A stretch of DNA of 64,000 bases from positions 1,424,501-1,488,500 of the forward strand of contig NZ_CP045571.1 in NCBI RefSeq assembly GCF_009662475.1, in the 5' to 3' direction. The DNA is from Acidithiobacillus thiooxidans ATCC 19377. GTDB taxonomy: Bacteria > Pseudomonadota > Gammaproteobacteria > Acidithiobacillales > Acidithiobacillaceae. A model generated the notes under the pieces. That model was given only the letters and a program-made list of their open reading frames with translations. It made no database searches and was not told the origin of the DNA. Each line of letters starts with the position of its first letter. The stretch's first letter is position 1. This document shows positions 16,843 to 25,279 of the stretch, in pieces. A program made the position numbers and the translations under genes.

Positions 16843-17622
16843 ATGGAAATCATTGATGTGTCTGCCCTGGACAGGCTGAGTGCCCAGGCCCAAGAGTTTC
16901 AGCATACCCGGCCTTACCCATGGATCCGCATTACGGATTTTCTGTATCCAGAAAAGTTTGAGCAACTTTGCAAGGATCTTCCTGATCCCGCGCTTTTTGG
17001 ATTGCAAATCGACTATAAAAGGGCGCTTGGGCAAGCAAGCCATGATCGTCTTGCACTACAGTATCGACCAGCGCTGGAGAAAGTCCTGACGCCCAGCTGG
17101 AGGAATTTTATTCACGAATTACACAGCGATGCTTACAAGAATTTCTGGCGCAAGATGCTCGGGTTAACATCTAGGACACCGGTTATTCTGACCATGCACT
17201 GGCGTTATGCGCCATCCGGCGCCTCCATTTCACCCCATACGGATGCCCGGCGCAAAATAGGTTCGCATATTTTCTATTTCAATACGCCCGAAGACTGGGA
17301 AGAAGCCTGGGGCGGACAGACGCTGGTTCTGGATGATGGTGACAAATGGTCACGTCATTCGGCGCCGGACTACAGCGATTTGCGCGAGGCCGGGGCTTCA
17401 GAGGTACTGGGGAATCGCAGTTTTCTCTTTGCGCAAACTGATCATTCCTGGCACGCCGTCAAAGCCGTGCAGTGTCCGCCCGGCCATTTCCGCAAGGTTT
17501 TTATTGTGGTCGCCAACCGCCTCACCCCGCAGGTCATCTGGCGGCGCATACGGGGCAAAGACGCCGATGGCTACCGTCTGTCTGGTGGTGTTCAAGAAAA
17601 ACCAAGTTTCAATGAACGCTAA
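16843..17622 (+). CDS. 2-oxoglutarate/Fe(II)-dependent oxygenase family protein
   Basis: 259 aa. The double-stranded beta-helix iron site is visible as HTDARRKIGSHIFYFNTPED (HxD ligands) and a distal His in DHSWHAVKAVQC with the Arg of FRKVFIVVAN that would bind 2-oxoglutarate. GGQTLVLDD in between is typical of prolyl-hydroxylase-like oxygenases. Follows the sigma gene by 21 bp with AGGAG upstream, so probably co-transcribed. Substrate unknown; a hydroxylation of protein, cell-surface or small molecule is possible. Confidence 0.8.
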   Translation: MEIIDVSALDRLSAQAQEFQHTRPYPWIRITDFLYPEKFEQLCKDLPDPALFGLQIDYKRALGQASHDRLALQYRPALEKVLTPSWRNFIHELHSDAYKNFWRKMLGLTSRTPVILTMHWRYAPSGASISPHTDARRKIGSHIFYFNTPEDWEEAWGGQTLVLDDGDKWSRHSAPDYSDLREAGASEVLGNRSFLFAQTDHSWHAVKAVQCPPGHFRKVFIVVANRLTPQVIWRRIRGKDADGYRLSGGVQEKPSFNER

Positions 17623-17652
17623 TAACAGATATATGGCAAAAGGAGAAGGTTC

Positions 17653-17860
17653 ATGCGCTCCCCATTTTTAACTCAACAATGGTTACGGTTATTCGGATTG
17701 GTCCTCTTGTTTTCATGGCACCTTCGACCTGGGCGGTTACCCTGATGTCCAGCGGGGTCCCCTATTTGAGCGTGGGTGCCGGCGCTTTCAATCTCGTCGG
17801 TGCGGTCGATGATGACGGCTACAACCAGACTCCGGCTGGATGACTACAGTGATGGTAAGG
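17653..17860 (+). pseudogene. Possible PagL-like acyloxyacyl hydrolase remnant
   Basis: ATG 17653 opens a short exported-protein start (QQWLRLFGLVLLFSW) that runs into a stop; a second frame continues with TLMSSGVPYLSVGAGAFNLV then GAVDDDGYNQTPAG. GAGAF plus an acidic DDD stretch is reminiscent of lipid A 3-O-deacylase/acyloxyacyl hydrolases. One frameshift is required and nothing follows, so this is a remnant of a secreted outer-membrane protein gene. Family guess is tentative. Confidence 0.4.
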
Positions 17861-17930
17861 ACAATGAAAATTGTGTTCGCAGCAAAGGCTAAGAATAGTT
17901 CCGAGATTCCATTTAAAAAGGAGTATTACC

Positions 17931-18278
17931 ATGACCAACCCTGACAGCAAGGCGGTTTCCCCTGAGCAGCGTCATTTAATGATTGCAGAGGCGGCCTACT
18001 ATCATGCCGAACGTCGCGGTTTCCAGGAGAGCGACCCGATTGCGGACTGGGTAGAGGCAGAAAAAGAGGTAGATGCCATGCTATGTCGTACCCCCATTCC
18101 GACCAAGGAAAAAACCGCAAAAGAAATCTTTGAGGATCATCTCGAAACACAACTCAAGGAATGGGATAAGCAAATTTCCGGATGGAAGAGGAAGGTCAAA
18201 AAAGTAGATGAGTGTCAAACAGCGCCAGTGATTGGCCAGTTTTCAGCAAAAATTGGCGTCTGGATCGTTCGCCCTTGA
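17931..18278 (+). CDS. DUF2934 domain protein with a repeat-derived C-terminus
   Basis: 115 aa. The DUF2934 core is LMIAEAAYYHAERRGFQESD followed by PIADWVEAEKEVDAML, a short helical domain of unknown role. AAGGAG precedes ATG 17931. The last ~22 residues (from about ECQTAPVIGQFS) are encoded by the 185-bp repeat that starts at 18213, so the native C-terminus has been replaced. The protein may still be functional because the DUF2934 core is complete. No partner gene is apparent. Confidence 0.75.
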   Translation: MTNPDSKAVSPEQRHLMIAEAAYYHAERRGFQESDPIADWVEAEKEVDAMLCRTPIPTKEKTAKEIFEDHLETQLKEWDKQISGWKRKVKKVDECQTAPVIGQFSAKIGVWIVRP

Positions 18279-18397
18279 AAGCATCAGCATTCTTCTAATA
18301 TACAAAATATTTCAATGCACTAATGATTTATATTTCGCAATATGAGGTGGTAAAAACCTGATGCTGAAAGATGGTTAATGAATGACGCTGATTAACA
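18213..18397 (+). repeat. 185-bp MITE-like element, copy 2 (intact)
   Basis: Left end TGTCAAACAGCGCCAGTG and right end, read inverted, TGTTAATCAGCGTCATTC. The outer 36 bases of the two ends match at about 27 positions as terminal inverted repeats, both ending in TTTCAGCA. The element overlaps the 3' end of the DUF2934 gene. Its interior is the empty-site reference for the ISAzo13-like insertion at 33.4 kb. Confidence 0.85.
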
Positions 18398-18594
18398 AAA
18401 AGTCACTGGGATTTGGGTCCGAGCTTCGTGGCTACCTATACAGAACCTGCGTACATAGCACATTGATCATCCGGACAATATTTATTTGTTTATACGGTTT
18501 GGCAAAGATTGTTGACCTGAATCACCGACTATAATAGAGGCTGTTGGTTGATCGCATTTTCTCATCGTCGGCCACTAGGCCAAGGAGCTTTCAC

Positions 18595-19935
18595 ATGAAC
18601 GACAATAGCACGCAACAAGGGTTAGCAGGGCACGGAGCTTTTTTCCAGGACACGAACTTATCGGCCAACGAGGCGGAAGCGGCCACGGCATGGGTACGCA
18701 GCCACGTTGACCGGCGCACCATGGACCTGGGCGAGCGGATGGATGATATACGTGATCACATGTGGGAACTGGAGAAGGAAGGTGAGATCATCGTCCACCG
18801 CATCAATCCCGGACACCAAGCGAAAGTGGTAAAAACCCTCTATGGTTGGGACAAGAAGATCCCCACCAATCGTCTCTGGCACCACAAGAGCTGCGGACAG
18901 TGTGGCAACATCCCCGGCTATCCCACCAGCCTCATGTGGTTCATGAACAAGCTGGGCATCGACTACCTTGATGAGACCGACCAGACTTCCTGCACTGCCT
19001 GGAACTACCACGGCTCTGGTATCGGCAACGTGGAGTCTTTGGCTGCTGTCTTCCTGCGTAACTTCCATCAGGCCTACGTCTCCGGCAAGCAGCACGGCTT
19101 CGAGAATGGCTACTTCTATCCCTTAGTGCACTGCGGCACCTCCTTCGGCAACTATAAAGAGGTCCGCAAATATCTCATTGAGTCCGCTGAGCTACGGGAG
19201 AAAGTTAAAAAGATTCTCGGCAAGCTGGGACGCTTGGTGGATGGTAAGATCGTTATCCCTGAGGAGGTGGTCCACTACAGCGAATGGCTGCACGTCATGC
19301 GCCAGCGAATTGCCAGCGAATTACAAACCATAGACGTTTCGCACATTCGGGTTGCTGTACATCCTGCCTGCCACGTCTATAAGATGGTGCCAGAGGATGC
19401 AATCTACGATCCTGAAATTCTTGGTGGTAACCGGGTCGCTGTTACTACATCAGTAGCCATGGCCTTGGGTGCGCAGGTGATAGATTATTCCACCTGGTAT
19501 GACTGCTGCGGTTTCGGCTTCCGTCATATCATATCGGAGCGTGAATTCACTCGTAGTTTTACTATGAACCGAAAGATAAAGGTAGTAAAAGAGGAAGCTA
19601 AGGCTGACGTGTTGATTACTCACGATACGGGCTGTGTCACCACTATGGACAAGAACCAGTGGATCGGCAAGGCGCACGATATGAACTATAGTGTACCCGT
19701 CATAGCTGACGTGCAACTGGCTGCCCTGGCCTGTGGCGCTGATCCTTTCAAGATCGTCCAGCTCCAGTGGCATGCTTCGCCCTGTGAAGATCTGGTGGAA
19801 AAAATGGGCATCAGCTGGGACAAGGCCAAAGCCGACTTCCAGGAATACCTCAAACAGGTCGAGCAGGGGAATGTGGAATACCTCTACAACCCCGAGCTCG
19901 CCATTGATCAGCACATCAACATGAATGCCGATTGA
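18595..19935 (+). CDS. HdrB-like heterodisulfide reductase subunit B (orphan)
   Basis: 446 aa from ATG 18595 (CAAGGAGC upstream). Two CCG-type cysteine domains are visible: SCGQCGNIP...DQTSCTAWNY...HCGTSF in the first half and HPACHVYKM...WYDCCGFGF...THDTGCVTTMDK in the second. This is the HdrB fold that holds a noncubane iron-sulfur cluster. In sulfur oxidisers, HdrB2-type proteins belong to the sHdr complex (hdrC1B1A-orf2-hdrC2B2 in Acidithiobacillus). None of those partners is adjacent, so this is an orphan copy. A role in thiol/persulfide oxidation is likely but not shown by context. Confidence 0.82.
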   Translation: MNDNSTQQGLAGHGAFFQDTNLSANEAEAATAWVRSHVDRRTMDLGERMDDIRDHMWELEKEGEIIVHRINPGHQAKVVKTLYGWDKKIPTNRLWHHKSCGQCGNIPGYPTSLMWFMNKLGIDYLDETDQTSCTAWNYHGSGIGNVESLAAVFLRNFHQAYVSGKQHGFENGYFYPLVHCGTSFGNYKEVRKYLIESAELREKVKKILGKLGRLVDGKIVIPEEVVHYSEWLHVMRQRIASELQTIDVSHIRVAVHPACHVYKMVPEDAIYDPEILGGNRVAVTTSVAMALGAQVIDYSTWYDCCGFGFRHIISEREFTRSFTMNRKIKVVKEEAKADVLITHDTGCVTTMDKNQWIGKAHDMNYSVPVIADVQLAALACGADPFKIVQLQWHASPCEDLVEKMGISWDKAKADFQEYLKQVEQGNVEYLYNPELAIDQHINMNAD

Positions 19936-20060
19936 TGTTTCTTGGTGCAGTTTAGATCGGCATAGGGGACGGCATAAGCCGCACCCTGCCACACCACCCA
20001 GTATGCGAGTTCGCACCGGGCGGTTCGAGGGGTTGGGGTCATGGGAGTCTGGGGAGGCCA
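19936..20060. other. GC-rich spacer between hdrB-like and DUF488 genes
   Basis: 125 bp with a short palindromic patch ATGCGAGTTCGCA (20003-20015) and GGGCGGTTCG just after it. The patch recalls flanks of group II introns, but no intron body or reverse transcriptase is present. The base composition rises sharply to GC-rich here and remains so to about 23.7 kb. Confidence 0.35.
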
Positions 20061-20681
20061 ATGTCGCCAGGGTATTTGGCCGTGATGTGCAATGTTGGCG
20101 CTGTTCCGGCTGAAGGGCCGGCGCCGCGAATCTGGACCATCGGCCACGGCGCGCGTTCCCTGGAAGAATTTATCGACATGCTCCGGGCCGACGGCGTGCA
20201 GGAATTGGTGGATGTGCGCAAGATGCCGCGCTCCCGACACAATCCCCAGTTCAATGGCGACACCCTGCCGACGGCCCTTGCGCCCTTGGGGATCGGTTAT
20301 CGCCATGCGGAGGCCCTGGGCGGGTTGCGCCGGGGGTGTGTCGATTCCCCCAACGGCGCCTGGCGCAATGCGAGTTTCCGCGCCTATGCCGATTATATGC
20401 AGACGGCGCCTTTCCAGAAAGGATTGGAGGCCTTGGAGACCTTGGCGCGTAGGCGCAGGACGGTCCTCCTGTGCGCCGAGACCCTCCCGTGGCGCTGTCA
20501 TCGCTTTCTCATTGCTGACGTCCTTACCGCCCAGGGTTTTACCGTGGATCACCTGCTGACGCCAGGGCATGACCAGAGGCATTGTTTGAGCCCTTGGGCG
20601 CGGCGGCGTCCCGATGGCGGGATCTGGTATCCGGCCCCTGATCCCCTTCCGCTCCAAGAAGGTTCCCACAGGAGTCCATGA
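20061..20681 (+). CDS. DUF488 family protein (long form)
   Basis: 206 aa of the DUF488 subtype starting with IWTIGHGARSLEEFIDMLRA. Other family blocks are LVDVRKMPRSRHNPQFN, and VLLCAETLPWRCHRFLIADV, where the C-x(n)-WRCHR motif is strongly conserved. ATG 20061 is selected by GGGGAGG four bases upstream. The stop overlaps the AhpD-like start, so the two are coupled. It is a different subtype from the DUF488 protein at 12311, though both sit next to an AlkA gene. No activity has been established for the family. Confidence 0.88.
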   Translation: MSPGYLAVMCNVGAVPAEGPAPRIWTIGHGARSLEEFIDMLRADGVQELVDVRKMPRSRHNPQFNGDTLPTALAPLGIGYRHAEALGGLRRGCVDSPNGAWRNASFRAYADYMQTAPFQKGLEALETLARRRRTVLLCAETLPWRCHRFLIADVLTAQGFTVDHLLTPGHDQRHCLSPWARRRPDGGIWYPAPDPLPLQEGSHRSP

Positions 20682-21139
20682 TGGAAATACGCCTCGACTA
20701 TGGCTTGGTATCCCCCAACGGCATCCGCAGCCTGCGGGATCTGGAGACTTATCTCCATGGAAGCGACTTGAAACCAGCGCTGCTGGAACTGGTGAAGCTG
20801 CGCGCATCCATCCTCAACGGCTGCGCCTTTTGCATTGACATGCACAGTAAGGAAGCCCGCGCTCGGGGCGAGATGGAGCAGCGTCTTTATGGCCTCGCCG
20901 CTTGGCGGGAAACGCCCTTTTTCAGCGAGCGCAAATGCGCGGTGCTGGCCTGGACCGACGCCATCACCCGCATCGACGAAGGCGTCTCGGACGCGCTCTA
21001 TGCAAACGTCCGCCGTTATTTCGAGGAGAAGGAACTGGTGGATTTGACCCTGGCCGTCGTGGCCATCAACGCCTGGAACCGCCTGGCCATTGCCTTCCGC
21101 ACCCCCGCCGGCAGTTATCGGCCGGATCTGGACCGATAG
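20678..21139 (+). CDS. AhpD-like carboxymuconolactone decarboxylase family protein
   Basis: 153 aa all-helical protein with the redox CxxC motif in LNGCAFCIDMHSKEARARGE, the hallmark of AhpD-type alkylhydroperoxidases; a His three residues after the second Cys completes the usual proton-relay motif. Start is ATG 20678 or the next codon ATG 20681. Adjacent to DUF488 and AlkA, it fits a peroxide/alkylation stress unit. The physiological reductant is unknown. Confidence 0.88.
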   Translation: MMEIRLDYGLVSPNGIRSLRDLETYLHGSDLKPALLELVKLRASILNGCAFCIDMHSKEARARGEMEQRLYGLAAWRETPFFSERKCAVLAWTDAITRIDEGVSDALYANVRRYFEEKELVDLTLAVVAINAWNRLAIAFRTPAGSYRPDLDR

Positions 21140-22108
21140 ATGGGATACTACTTCCGCCTCAGCCCGCGACCGCCCTTTCGCCTGGACCTCACGGTCTGGG
21201 CGCTGCGCCGTCAAGCCCACAACCGGATGGATGGCTGGGAGAGCGAAACCTATCGGCGGGTCTGGCGCTATGGGGACGGATGGCTGAAAGTCCGGCTCTG
21301 GCAGACGCAGGGCGATCCCGATCCGTTTCTGGAAGGAGAAATCTACGAAGGCCCCCAGGACGAGCGGACTGTCTCTTGGGTCCGTGCGCAACTCACCTGG
21401 ATGCTGAGCCTGGATCGGGATCTCGGCCCCTTTTACGCGGTGGCCGCTGCCGATCCTCGTCTTGCGTCCCTGGCGGCGCGCTACCGGGGTCTCCGGCCAC
21501 CTCGTTTCCCCTCCCTCTTCGAAGGACTGGTCAATGCCGTCGCCTGCCAGCAACTGAGTCTGCATCTGGGTATCACCCTCCTCAATCGCCTCTCGGAGCT
21601 CTGCAGGGAGGGGGTGGGAGAAATGGACTGGGTGTATCCTTTCCCGGATCCCCGCTCTCTGCTGCGACAGGAGGTGACGGCCCTGCGTGATCTAGGTTTC
21701 AGCCGCCAGAAGGTGACCGCCTTGCGCGCCCTGGCGGAAGAAGCGGCGGCCGGCGGACTAGAGCGTGAAGACTGGCAGGGCCTGCCCAACGCCGCAGCCT
21801 TACAGCGTCTGCTGCGTTTGCGCGGCATCGGCCGCTGGTCGGCAGAGTACGTCCTGCTGCGCGCCCTGGGGCGTCTGGACGTTTTTCCCGGTGACGACGT
21901 GGGGGCGCGCAAGGCCCTGGCCCGCTGGCTGGAGAAAAACAGCAGCTTGGATTATGCCCAGGTCGCCCATCGGCTCCGGCCATGGCAGCCCTACGCCGGC
22001 ATGGTATATTTTCTATTGTTGATGCGGCGACTGGAAGGAGAGGGACGTATGTGGAACCCCAGCGATGAACTGCCGCTGTCCCAAGCGGATCAGGCGGACA
22101 GGCGGTAA
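21140..22108 (+). CDS. DNA-3-methyladenine glycosylase II (AlkA-like), second copy
   Basis: 322 aa. Very similar to the protein at 11388: both begin FRLSPRPPFRLDLTVWALRR (here) versus FTLSPPAPFRLDLTVWVLRR, and share LRGIGRWSAEYVLLRALGRL and DVFPGDDVGARKAL including the catalytic Asp. It starts directly after the AhpD-like stop. The gene is more GC-rich than the 11-kb copy, so the pair are diverged homologues rather than a recent duplication. The C-terminus has a longer, acidic tail. It overlaps the convergent gene at 22090 by 19 bp. Confidence 0.88.
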   Translation: MGYYFRLSPRPPFRLDLTVWALRRQAHNRMDGWESETYRRVWRYGDGWLKVRLWQTQGDPDPFLEGEIYEGPQDERTVSWVRAQLTWMLSLDRDLGPFYAVAAADPRLASLAARYRGLRPPRFPSLFEGLVNAVACQQLSLHLGITLLNRLSELCREGVGEMDWVYPFPDPRSLLRQEVTALRDLGFSRQKVTALRALAEEAAAGGLEREDWQGLPNAAALQRLLRLRGIGRWSAEYVLLRALGRLDVFPGDDVGARKALARWLEKNSSLDYAQVAHRLRPWQPYAGMVYFLLLMRRLEGEGRMWNPSDELPLSQADQADRR

Positions 22109-22818
22109 TTGCGCAGGATTTCCAGAAAGCGGCTGATCAGCTCCGAATGCCCCTGAATGTGGAAGATATAACGCGGCACACTCCGTTCCGTACTGCGAGC
22201 CATGAAGGGCTCTCCCCAAAAGCTCAGGAGAGCCTCCGTCCGCCCCGTCGCCGCCGAATCCGCCACGATCAGGGAGATGCTTTCCTGATTATCGATCCAG
22301 GTGGGTTCCTGAACTTTATCCGCGCCTGGGCAGGCGCGGATAGTGGGCAGGATTTCTTCCCACAGACGGCGCTGATCTTTGTCCAGAATGAAGCGCATGG
22401 TCGTTATGCGTGGATTCTCCAGGGCCGGCCGGAGCAAGGCATCAAACAATGCCGGGGGCTTGTACATGGAAAGGCAGACATTGAACCAGATCATTTCGCC
22501 GCTGGCGTGGGCCAAGAACTCCGTGCTGACCTTGCGGATCCGGTTCGGCCCGATGAGTACGGCATCGGGAGGCAGGAGGCCCACTTCGATTTCACGCAGG
22601 CTTACCTGGACGGCCGCAAGTCGGCCCTCCAAACGCTCCATGGCCCTTTCCCGGCGCATATCGCGTAGAAAGAGCAGAGCGATGAGCGCAACAGTCAGGG
22701 TAAGCAATACCTCACCCTGAATTAGGTGCAAGAGTTCCATGACGATGGCCGCGACCGCCGCGATAACGCCTGCGATGGCATCCCATTCCAAATTGAGCAG
22801 GCGTTTCGTGTGCACCAT
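22090..22818 (-). CDS. Uncharacterised membrane-anchored protein
   Basis: 242 aa. Two hydrophobic segments near the N-terminus (AIAGVIAAVAAIVMELLHLI and GEVLLTLTVALIALLFLR) are followed by a short coiled region and a soluble domain of ~160 residues. That domain contains MIWFNVCLSMYKPPALFDALL and TMRFILDKDQRRLWEEILPT, reminiscent of nucleotide- or phospholipase D-like folds but without an HKD motif. I do not recognise the family. It is convergent with the AlkA gene and may be co-oriented with the DUF2945 and ferredoxin genes upstream. Confidence 0.7.
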   Translation of the reverse strand: MVHTKRLLNLEWDAIAGVIAAVAAIVMELLHLIQGEVLLTLTVALIALLFLRDMRRERAMERLEGRLAAVQVSLREIEVGLLPPDAVLIGPNRIRKVSTEFLAHASGEMIWFNVCLSMYKPPALFDALLRPALENPRITTMRFILDKDQRRLWEEILPTIRACPGADKVQEPTWIDNQESISLIVADSAATGRTEALLSFWGEPFMARSTERSVPRYIFHIQGHSELISRFLEILRNYRLSA

Positions 22819-22863
22819 TACCCCTCCATGATGACGGCTGCCTCCTCCGCAAGGCCTAGATGA

Positions 22864-23103
22864 TCAGTCCCGCGATCCTTCCTCAGCGAGACGCAGGACG
22901 CTGCCCCTGTGGTAGGCCACATGGCGGCTTTTGTCGCTTTGAATGGCATATTGCGGGTCTTCCGGGCTCGCATGGTGGATATAGCCGTGGACCGGAAAAT
23001 CCTGGTCGTGGATGGCAACGATCCGTCCCGTCACCCTGCCTGCCTCCGAATTCCAGGTAACGTGATCGCCCACGGCAAAGCGTGGTGTCGGCGGCTTTTT
23101 CAT
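22864..23103 (-). CDS. DUF2945 (hypervirulence-associated TUDOR) protein
   Basis: 79 aa. The family pattern is visible: FAVGDHVTWNSEAGRVTGRI, then HHASPEDPQYAIQSDKSRHV and AYHRGSVLRLA. Members are small beta-barrel proteins similar to TUDOR domains with no proven function. It starts 10 bp after the ferredoxin-DUF1971 gene stop and is probably co-transcribed with it. Confidence 0.8.
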   Translation of the reverse strand: MKKPPTPRFAVGDHVTWNSEAGRVTGRIVAIHDQDFPVHGYIHHASPEDPQYAIQSDKSRHVAYHRGSVLRLAEEGSRD

Positions 23104-23112
23104 GAGGCCTCC

Positions 23113-23733
23113 TCAGCGCCAAAAGCTTACGTAGAAACGTGCTGGGCCCAGGAACTCCACCCGGTGCGGCAGATCGGGCGGTATCCAGGCTGGCCGTGCC
23201 GGACTCAGGATCCAGGCGCGGGCGCTGCCGTCTTCCAGGCAATATCGCAAGTTCCCTTCCAGGAGCACGATGCGCCCCCAGACCCCGGCTTTGGTGCGAT
23301 GATCATGGAGCAGGCCGGCGGGGGCGTCGTCGTCGGTGAACTCCGGTGTGCGCTGGTATTCCATCAAGGGCACGGGCGGCTCGGGCAGGGGCAATTCCGC
23401 CCCATCTTCCCCGGTGTCCAGATATTGGCGTTTATCCCGCATATGCCGCCACTGCTCGGCATCGGGTAGGGCTGGCTTTTTTTGAATGATGACGGGCCAG
23501 CGGCGTGCCAGGCGCGCGTTGAGTTCCGGATATTTTTCCATGCCGTCCGGCAAATCCACGTCGCGGAAGATGGCGTCTACCGGACACTCGGGCACACAGA
23601 GGGTGCAATCGATGCATTCGTCCGGATCGATGGCCAAAAAGTTAGGGCCTTCGTGGAAGCAATCCACTGGGCATACTGTGACGCAATCGGTATACTTGCA
23701 GCGAATACAGGCTTCTGTAACCACATGAGTCAT
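23113..23733 (-). CDS. 7Fe-type ferredoxin fused to a DUF1971 cupin-like domain
   Basis: 206 aa with two parts. Residues 1-~107 are a FdxA-type ferredoxin with [18 protein letters not shown] ([3Fe-4S]/[4Fe-4S]) and [16 protein letters not shown]. Residues ~125-206 match DUF1971, the small cupin-like domain also found fused to tellurite methyltransferase Teh[21 protein letters not shown] then [19 protein letters not shown]. Fusion of an electron carrier with this domain is uncommon in my knowledge. The first Met has a modest ribosome site (AAGGGGAAT). A role in metal or oxyanion response is possible. The IS110 element lies upstream. Confidence 0.82.
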   Translation of the reverse strand: MTHVVTEACIRCKYTDCVTVCPVDCFHEGPNFLAIDPDECIDCTLCVPECPVDAIFRDVDLPDGMEKYPELNARLARRWPVIIQKKPALPDAEQWRHMRDKRQYLDTGEDGAELPLPEPPVPLMEYQRTPEFTDDDAPAGLLHDHRTKAGVWGRIVLLEGNLRYCLEDGSARAWILSPARPAWIPPDLPHRVEFLGPARFYVSFWR

Positions 23734-24012
23734 TGAATATTCCCCTTAACGTATGCCCCGAAAATGCCCTCAACACCAGATCTGCGGGATTGCGCTCGCC
23801 CCATTTCCGAAAATCCATCAAAACTGATCATCATGTCGATAAACAGATAGACTTTATCTGTCCCGCGACTCGCCCGCGTTATAGATGGCATGGATGCCTC
23901 CCCCTACAGGACCGGCAGCGGGGTGCTTCAGAAAGGAGTCCCCGCTTGATCCGGACGGCATCAAGGTGCCAAGGTGGAAATTTATCCACGGTAAGGACAA
24001 GGAGGACTCGTC
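23734..24012. other. Region upstream of the IS110 transposase
   Basis: About 280 bp. It probably holds the promoter of the ferredoxin gene (- strand) and the left non-coding end of the IS110 element, where elements of this family may encode a bridge RNA. A hairpin GTGGA-AATTTA-TCCAC lies at 23972-23987, and AAGGAGG precedes the transposase ATG. The exact IS end was not identified. Confidence 0.4.
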
Positions 24013-25044
24013 ATGCAGATTACAACTTATGGACTGGATTTGGCAAAAAAGGTTATGCAGCTGCACTGGGTAGACATGGAGACCGGTGAGATTCATCGCA
24101 AACAGATGAAGCGTCGGGCACTTCTGGAGTTCTTTGCCAATCGGCAACCGGGCATCGTGGCCATGGAAGCCTGTGGGAGTGCGCATTATTGGGGCCGGGA
24201 ATTACGCAAACTCGGTCATGAGGTCCGTCTGGTGGCGGCGCAATTTGTGCGGCCTTTCGTGAAGACCAACAAAAACGATGCAGCGGATGCAGCAGCCATC
24301 TGGGAAACCGTACAGCGGCCCGATATGCGCTTTGTGGCGGTCAAGAGTGAAGAGCAGCAATCCGTCCTGTCGCTCCACCGTATCCGGGAGCAACTCATCA
24401 AGGTCCGGACGATGCAGGTGAACCAGATCCGGGGCTTGCTCTATGAATTTGGTGCTGATCTGCCGCAAGGTCGCCAGAAGGGCCTGAAAGAAGTGCCGGA
24501 TGCTTTGGCCGATCTGGAAGAATCTCTATCGCCCATGTTCCTGGACACCGTTCGCCAGCAATTAAAACGGCTTGAACAGATGGACAAGGATATTGCGGAT
24601 ATCGAAAAGTGTTTGGCGCTGTGGAAGAAAGATCAGGAAGCGGTGACGCGATTGATGGCGATTCCTGGCGTGGGGTTACTGACAGCTACCGCCATCATCG
24701 CCACCGTGGGCGATATAAAATCCTTTCGGTCAGGGCGGGAGTTTGCGGCGTTTCTGGGGCTGGTTCCCCGCCAGAGTGGAACCGGCGGTAAGGTCCGGTT
24801 GCTGGGCATCAGTAAACGCGGAGACAGCTATCTGCGAAAGCTGCTCACCCACGGAGCGCGGGCAGTCGTGAATTGCCAGATCAAGAACCGGAATCTCTGG
24901 ATCGACAAGCTACTCTGCCGACGGCCCCACAACGTGGTTGTCGTGGCACAGGCCAACAAGATGGCCCGAACTATCTGGGCACTACTGGTGAAAAATACAG
25001 AATATGTGGCAAGTCACACAATAAATGCGGCTTCTATATCGTAA
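24013..25044 (+). CDS. IS110-family transposase (DEDD recombinase)
   Basis: 343 aa, full length. The N-terminal RuvC-like DEDD domain starts ITTYGLDLAKKVMQLHWVDM (first Asp), continues with IVAMEACGSAHYWGRELRKL (Glu) and FVKTNKNDAADAAAIWE (Asp pair). The C-terminal transposase_20 domain contains LMAIPGVGLLTATAIIATVG and SGTGGKVRLLGISKRGDSYL, with the candidate catalytic Ser in RQSGTGGK. AAGGAGG precedes ATG 24013. AMEACGSAHYWGREL is typical of the IS1111 branch. No frameshift is seen, so it may be active. Confidence 0.92.
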   Translation: MQITTYGLDLAKKVMQLHWVDMETGEIHRKQMKRRALLEFFANRQPGIVAMEACGSAHYWGRELRKLGHEVRLVAAQFVRPFVKTNKNDAADAAAIWETVQRPDMRFVAVKSEEQQSVLSLHRIREQLIKVRTMQVNQIRGLLYEFGADLPQGRQKGLKEVPDALADLEESLSPMFLDTVRQQLKRLEQMDKDIADIEKCLALWKKDQEAVTRLMAIPGVGLLTATAIIATVGDIKSFRSGREFAAFLGLVPRQSGTGGKVRLLGISKRGDSYLRKLLTHGARAVVNCQIKNRNLWIDKLLCRRPHNVVVVAQANKMARTIWALLVKNTEYVASHTINAASIS

Positions 25045-25205
25045 TGGTTACAGAATTGTTGAAGTTCAACAAAAGGCGTTGCGCAGGCTGATAAACGATT
25101 GATGGCAAAACAGGTCAGACCACGGAAGAGAGAACCTGGTGGTTACTTGTCCTTCGAGGACGTGTGATAGATAAGGACTTTTCTGGCGGATTCCATCGGG
25201 GCCAG

Positions 25206-25279
25206 CAGGCTTATTATCCTGCATCAAAGGCCGGATATAAGACAGGCTTATTATCCTGCATCAAAGGCCGGATATAAGA
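25206..25279 (+). repeat. Tandem duplication, 2 x 37 bp
   Basis: Two identical adjacent units beginning CAGGCTTATTATCCTGCATC at 25206 and 25243. The perfect identity means a recent duplication. The unit is internally partly symmetrical (GCAGG...CCTGC). It lies about 160 bp after the IS110 transposase stop, in the zone where IS1111-type elements are expected to carry non-coding RNA. Confidence 0.85.

Noticed and set aside
19936-20060. Possible group II intron 3' end (TATGCGAGTTCGCACCGGGCGGTTCG)
   Set aside because: Only a short patch resembles intron-flanking sequence; there is no reverse transcriptase, no full domain V/VI and the neighbouring genes are intact.
20549-21565. 338-aa - strand frame
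   Set aside because: Antisense to DUF488, AhpD-like and AlkA genes in GC-rich DNA, where spurious long frames are expected.
25206-25279. Repeat as a CRISPR array
   Set aside because: Two adjacent identical units with no spacers; tandem duplication, and no cas genes are present.
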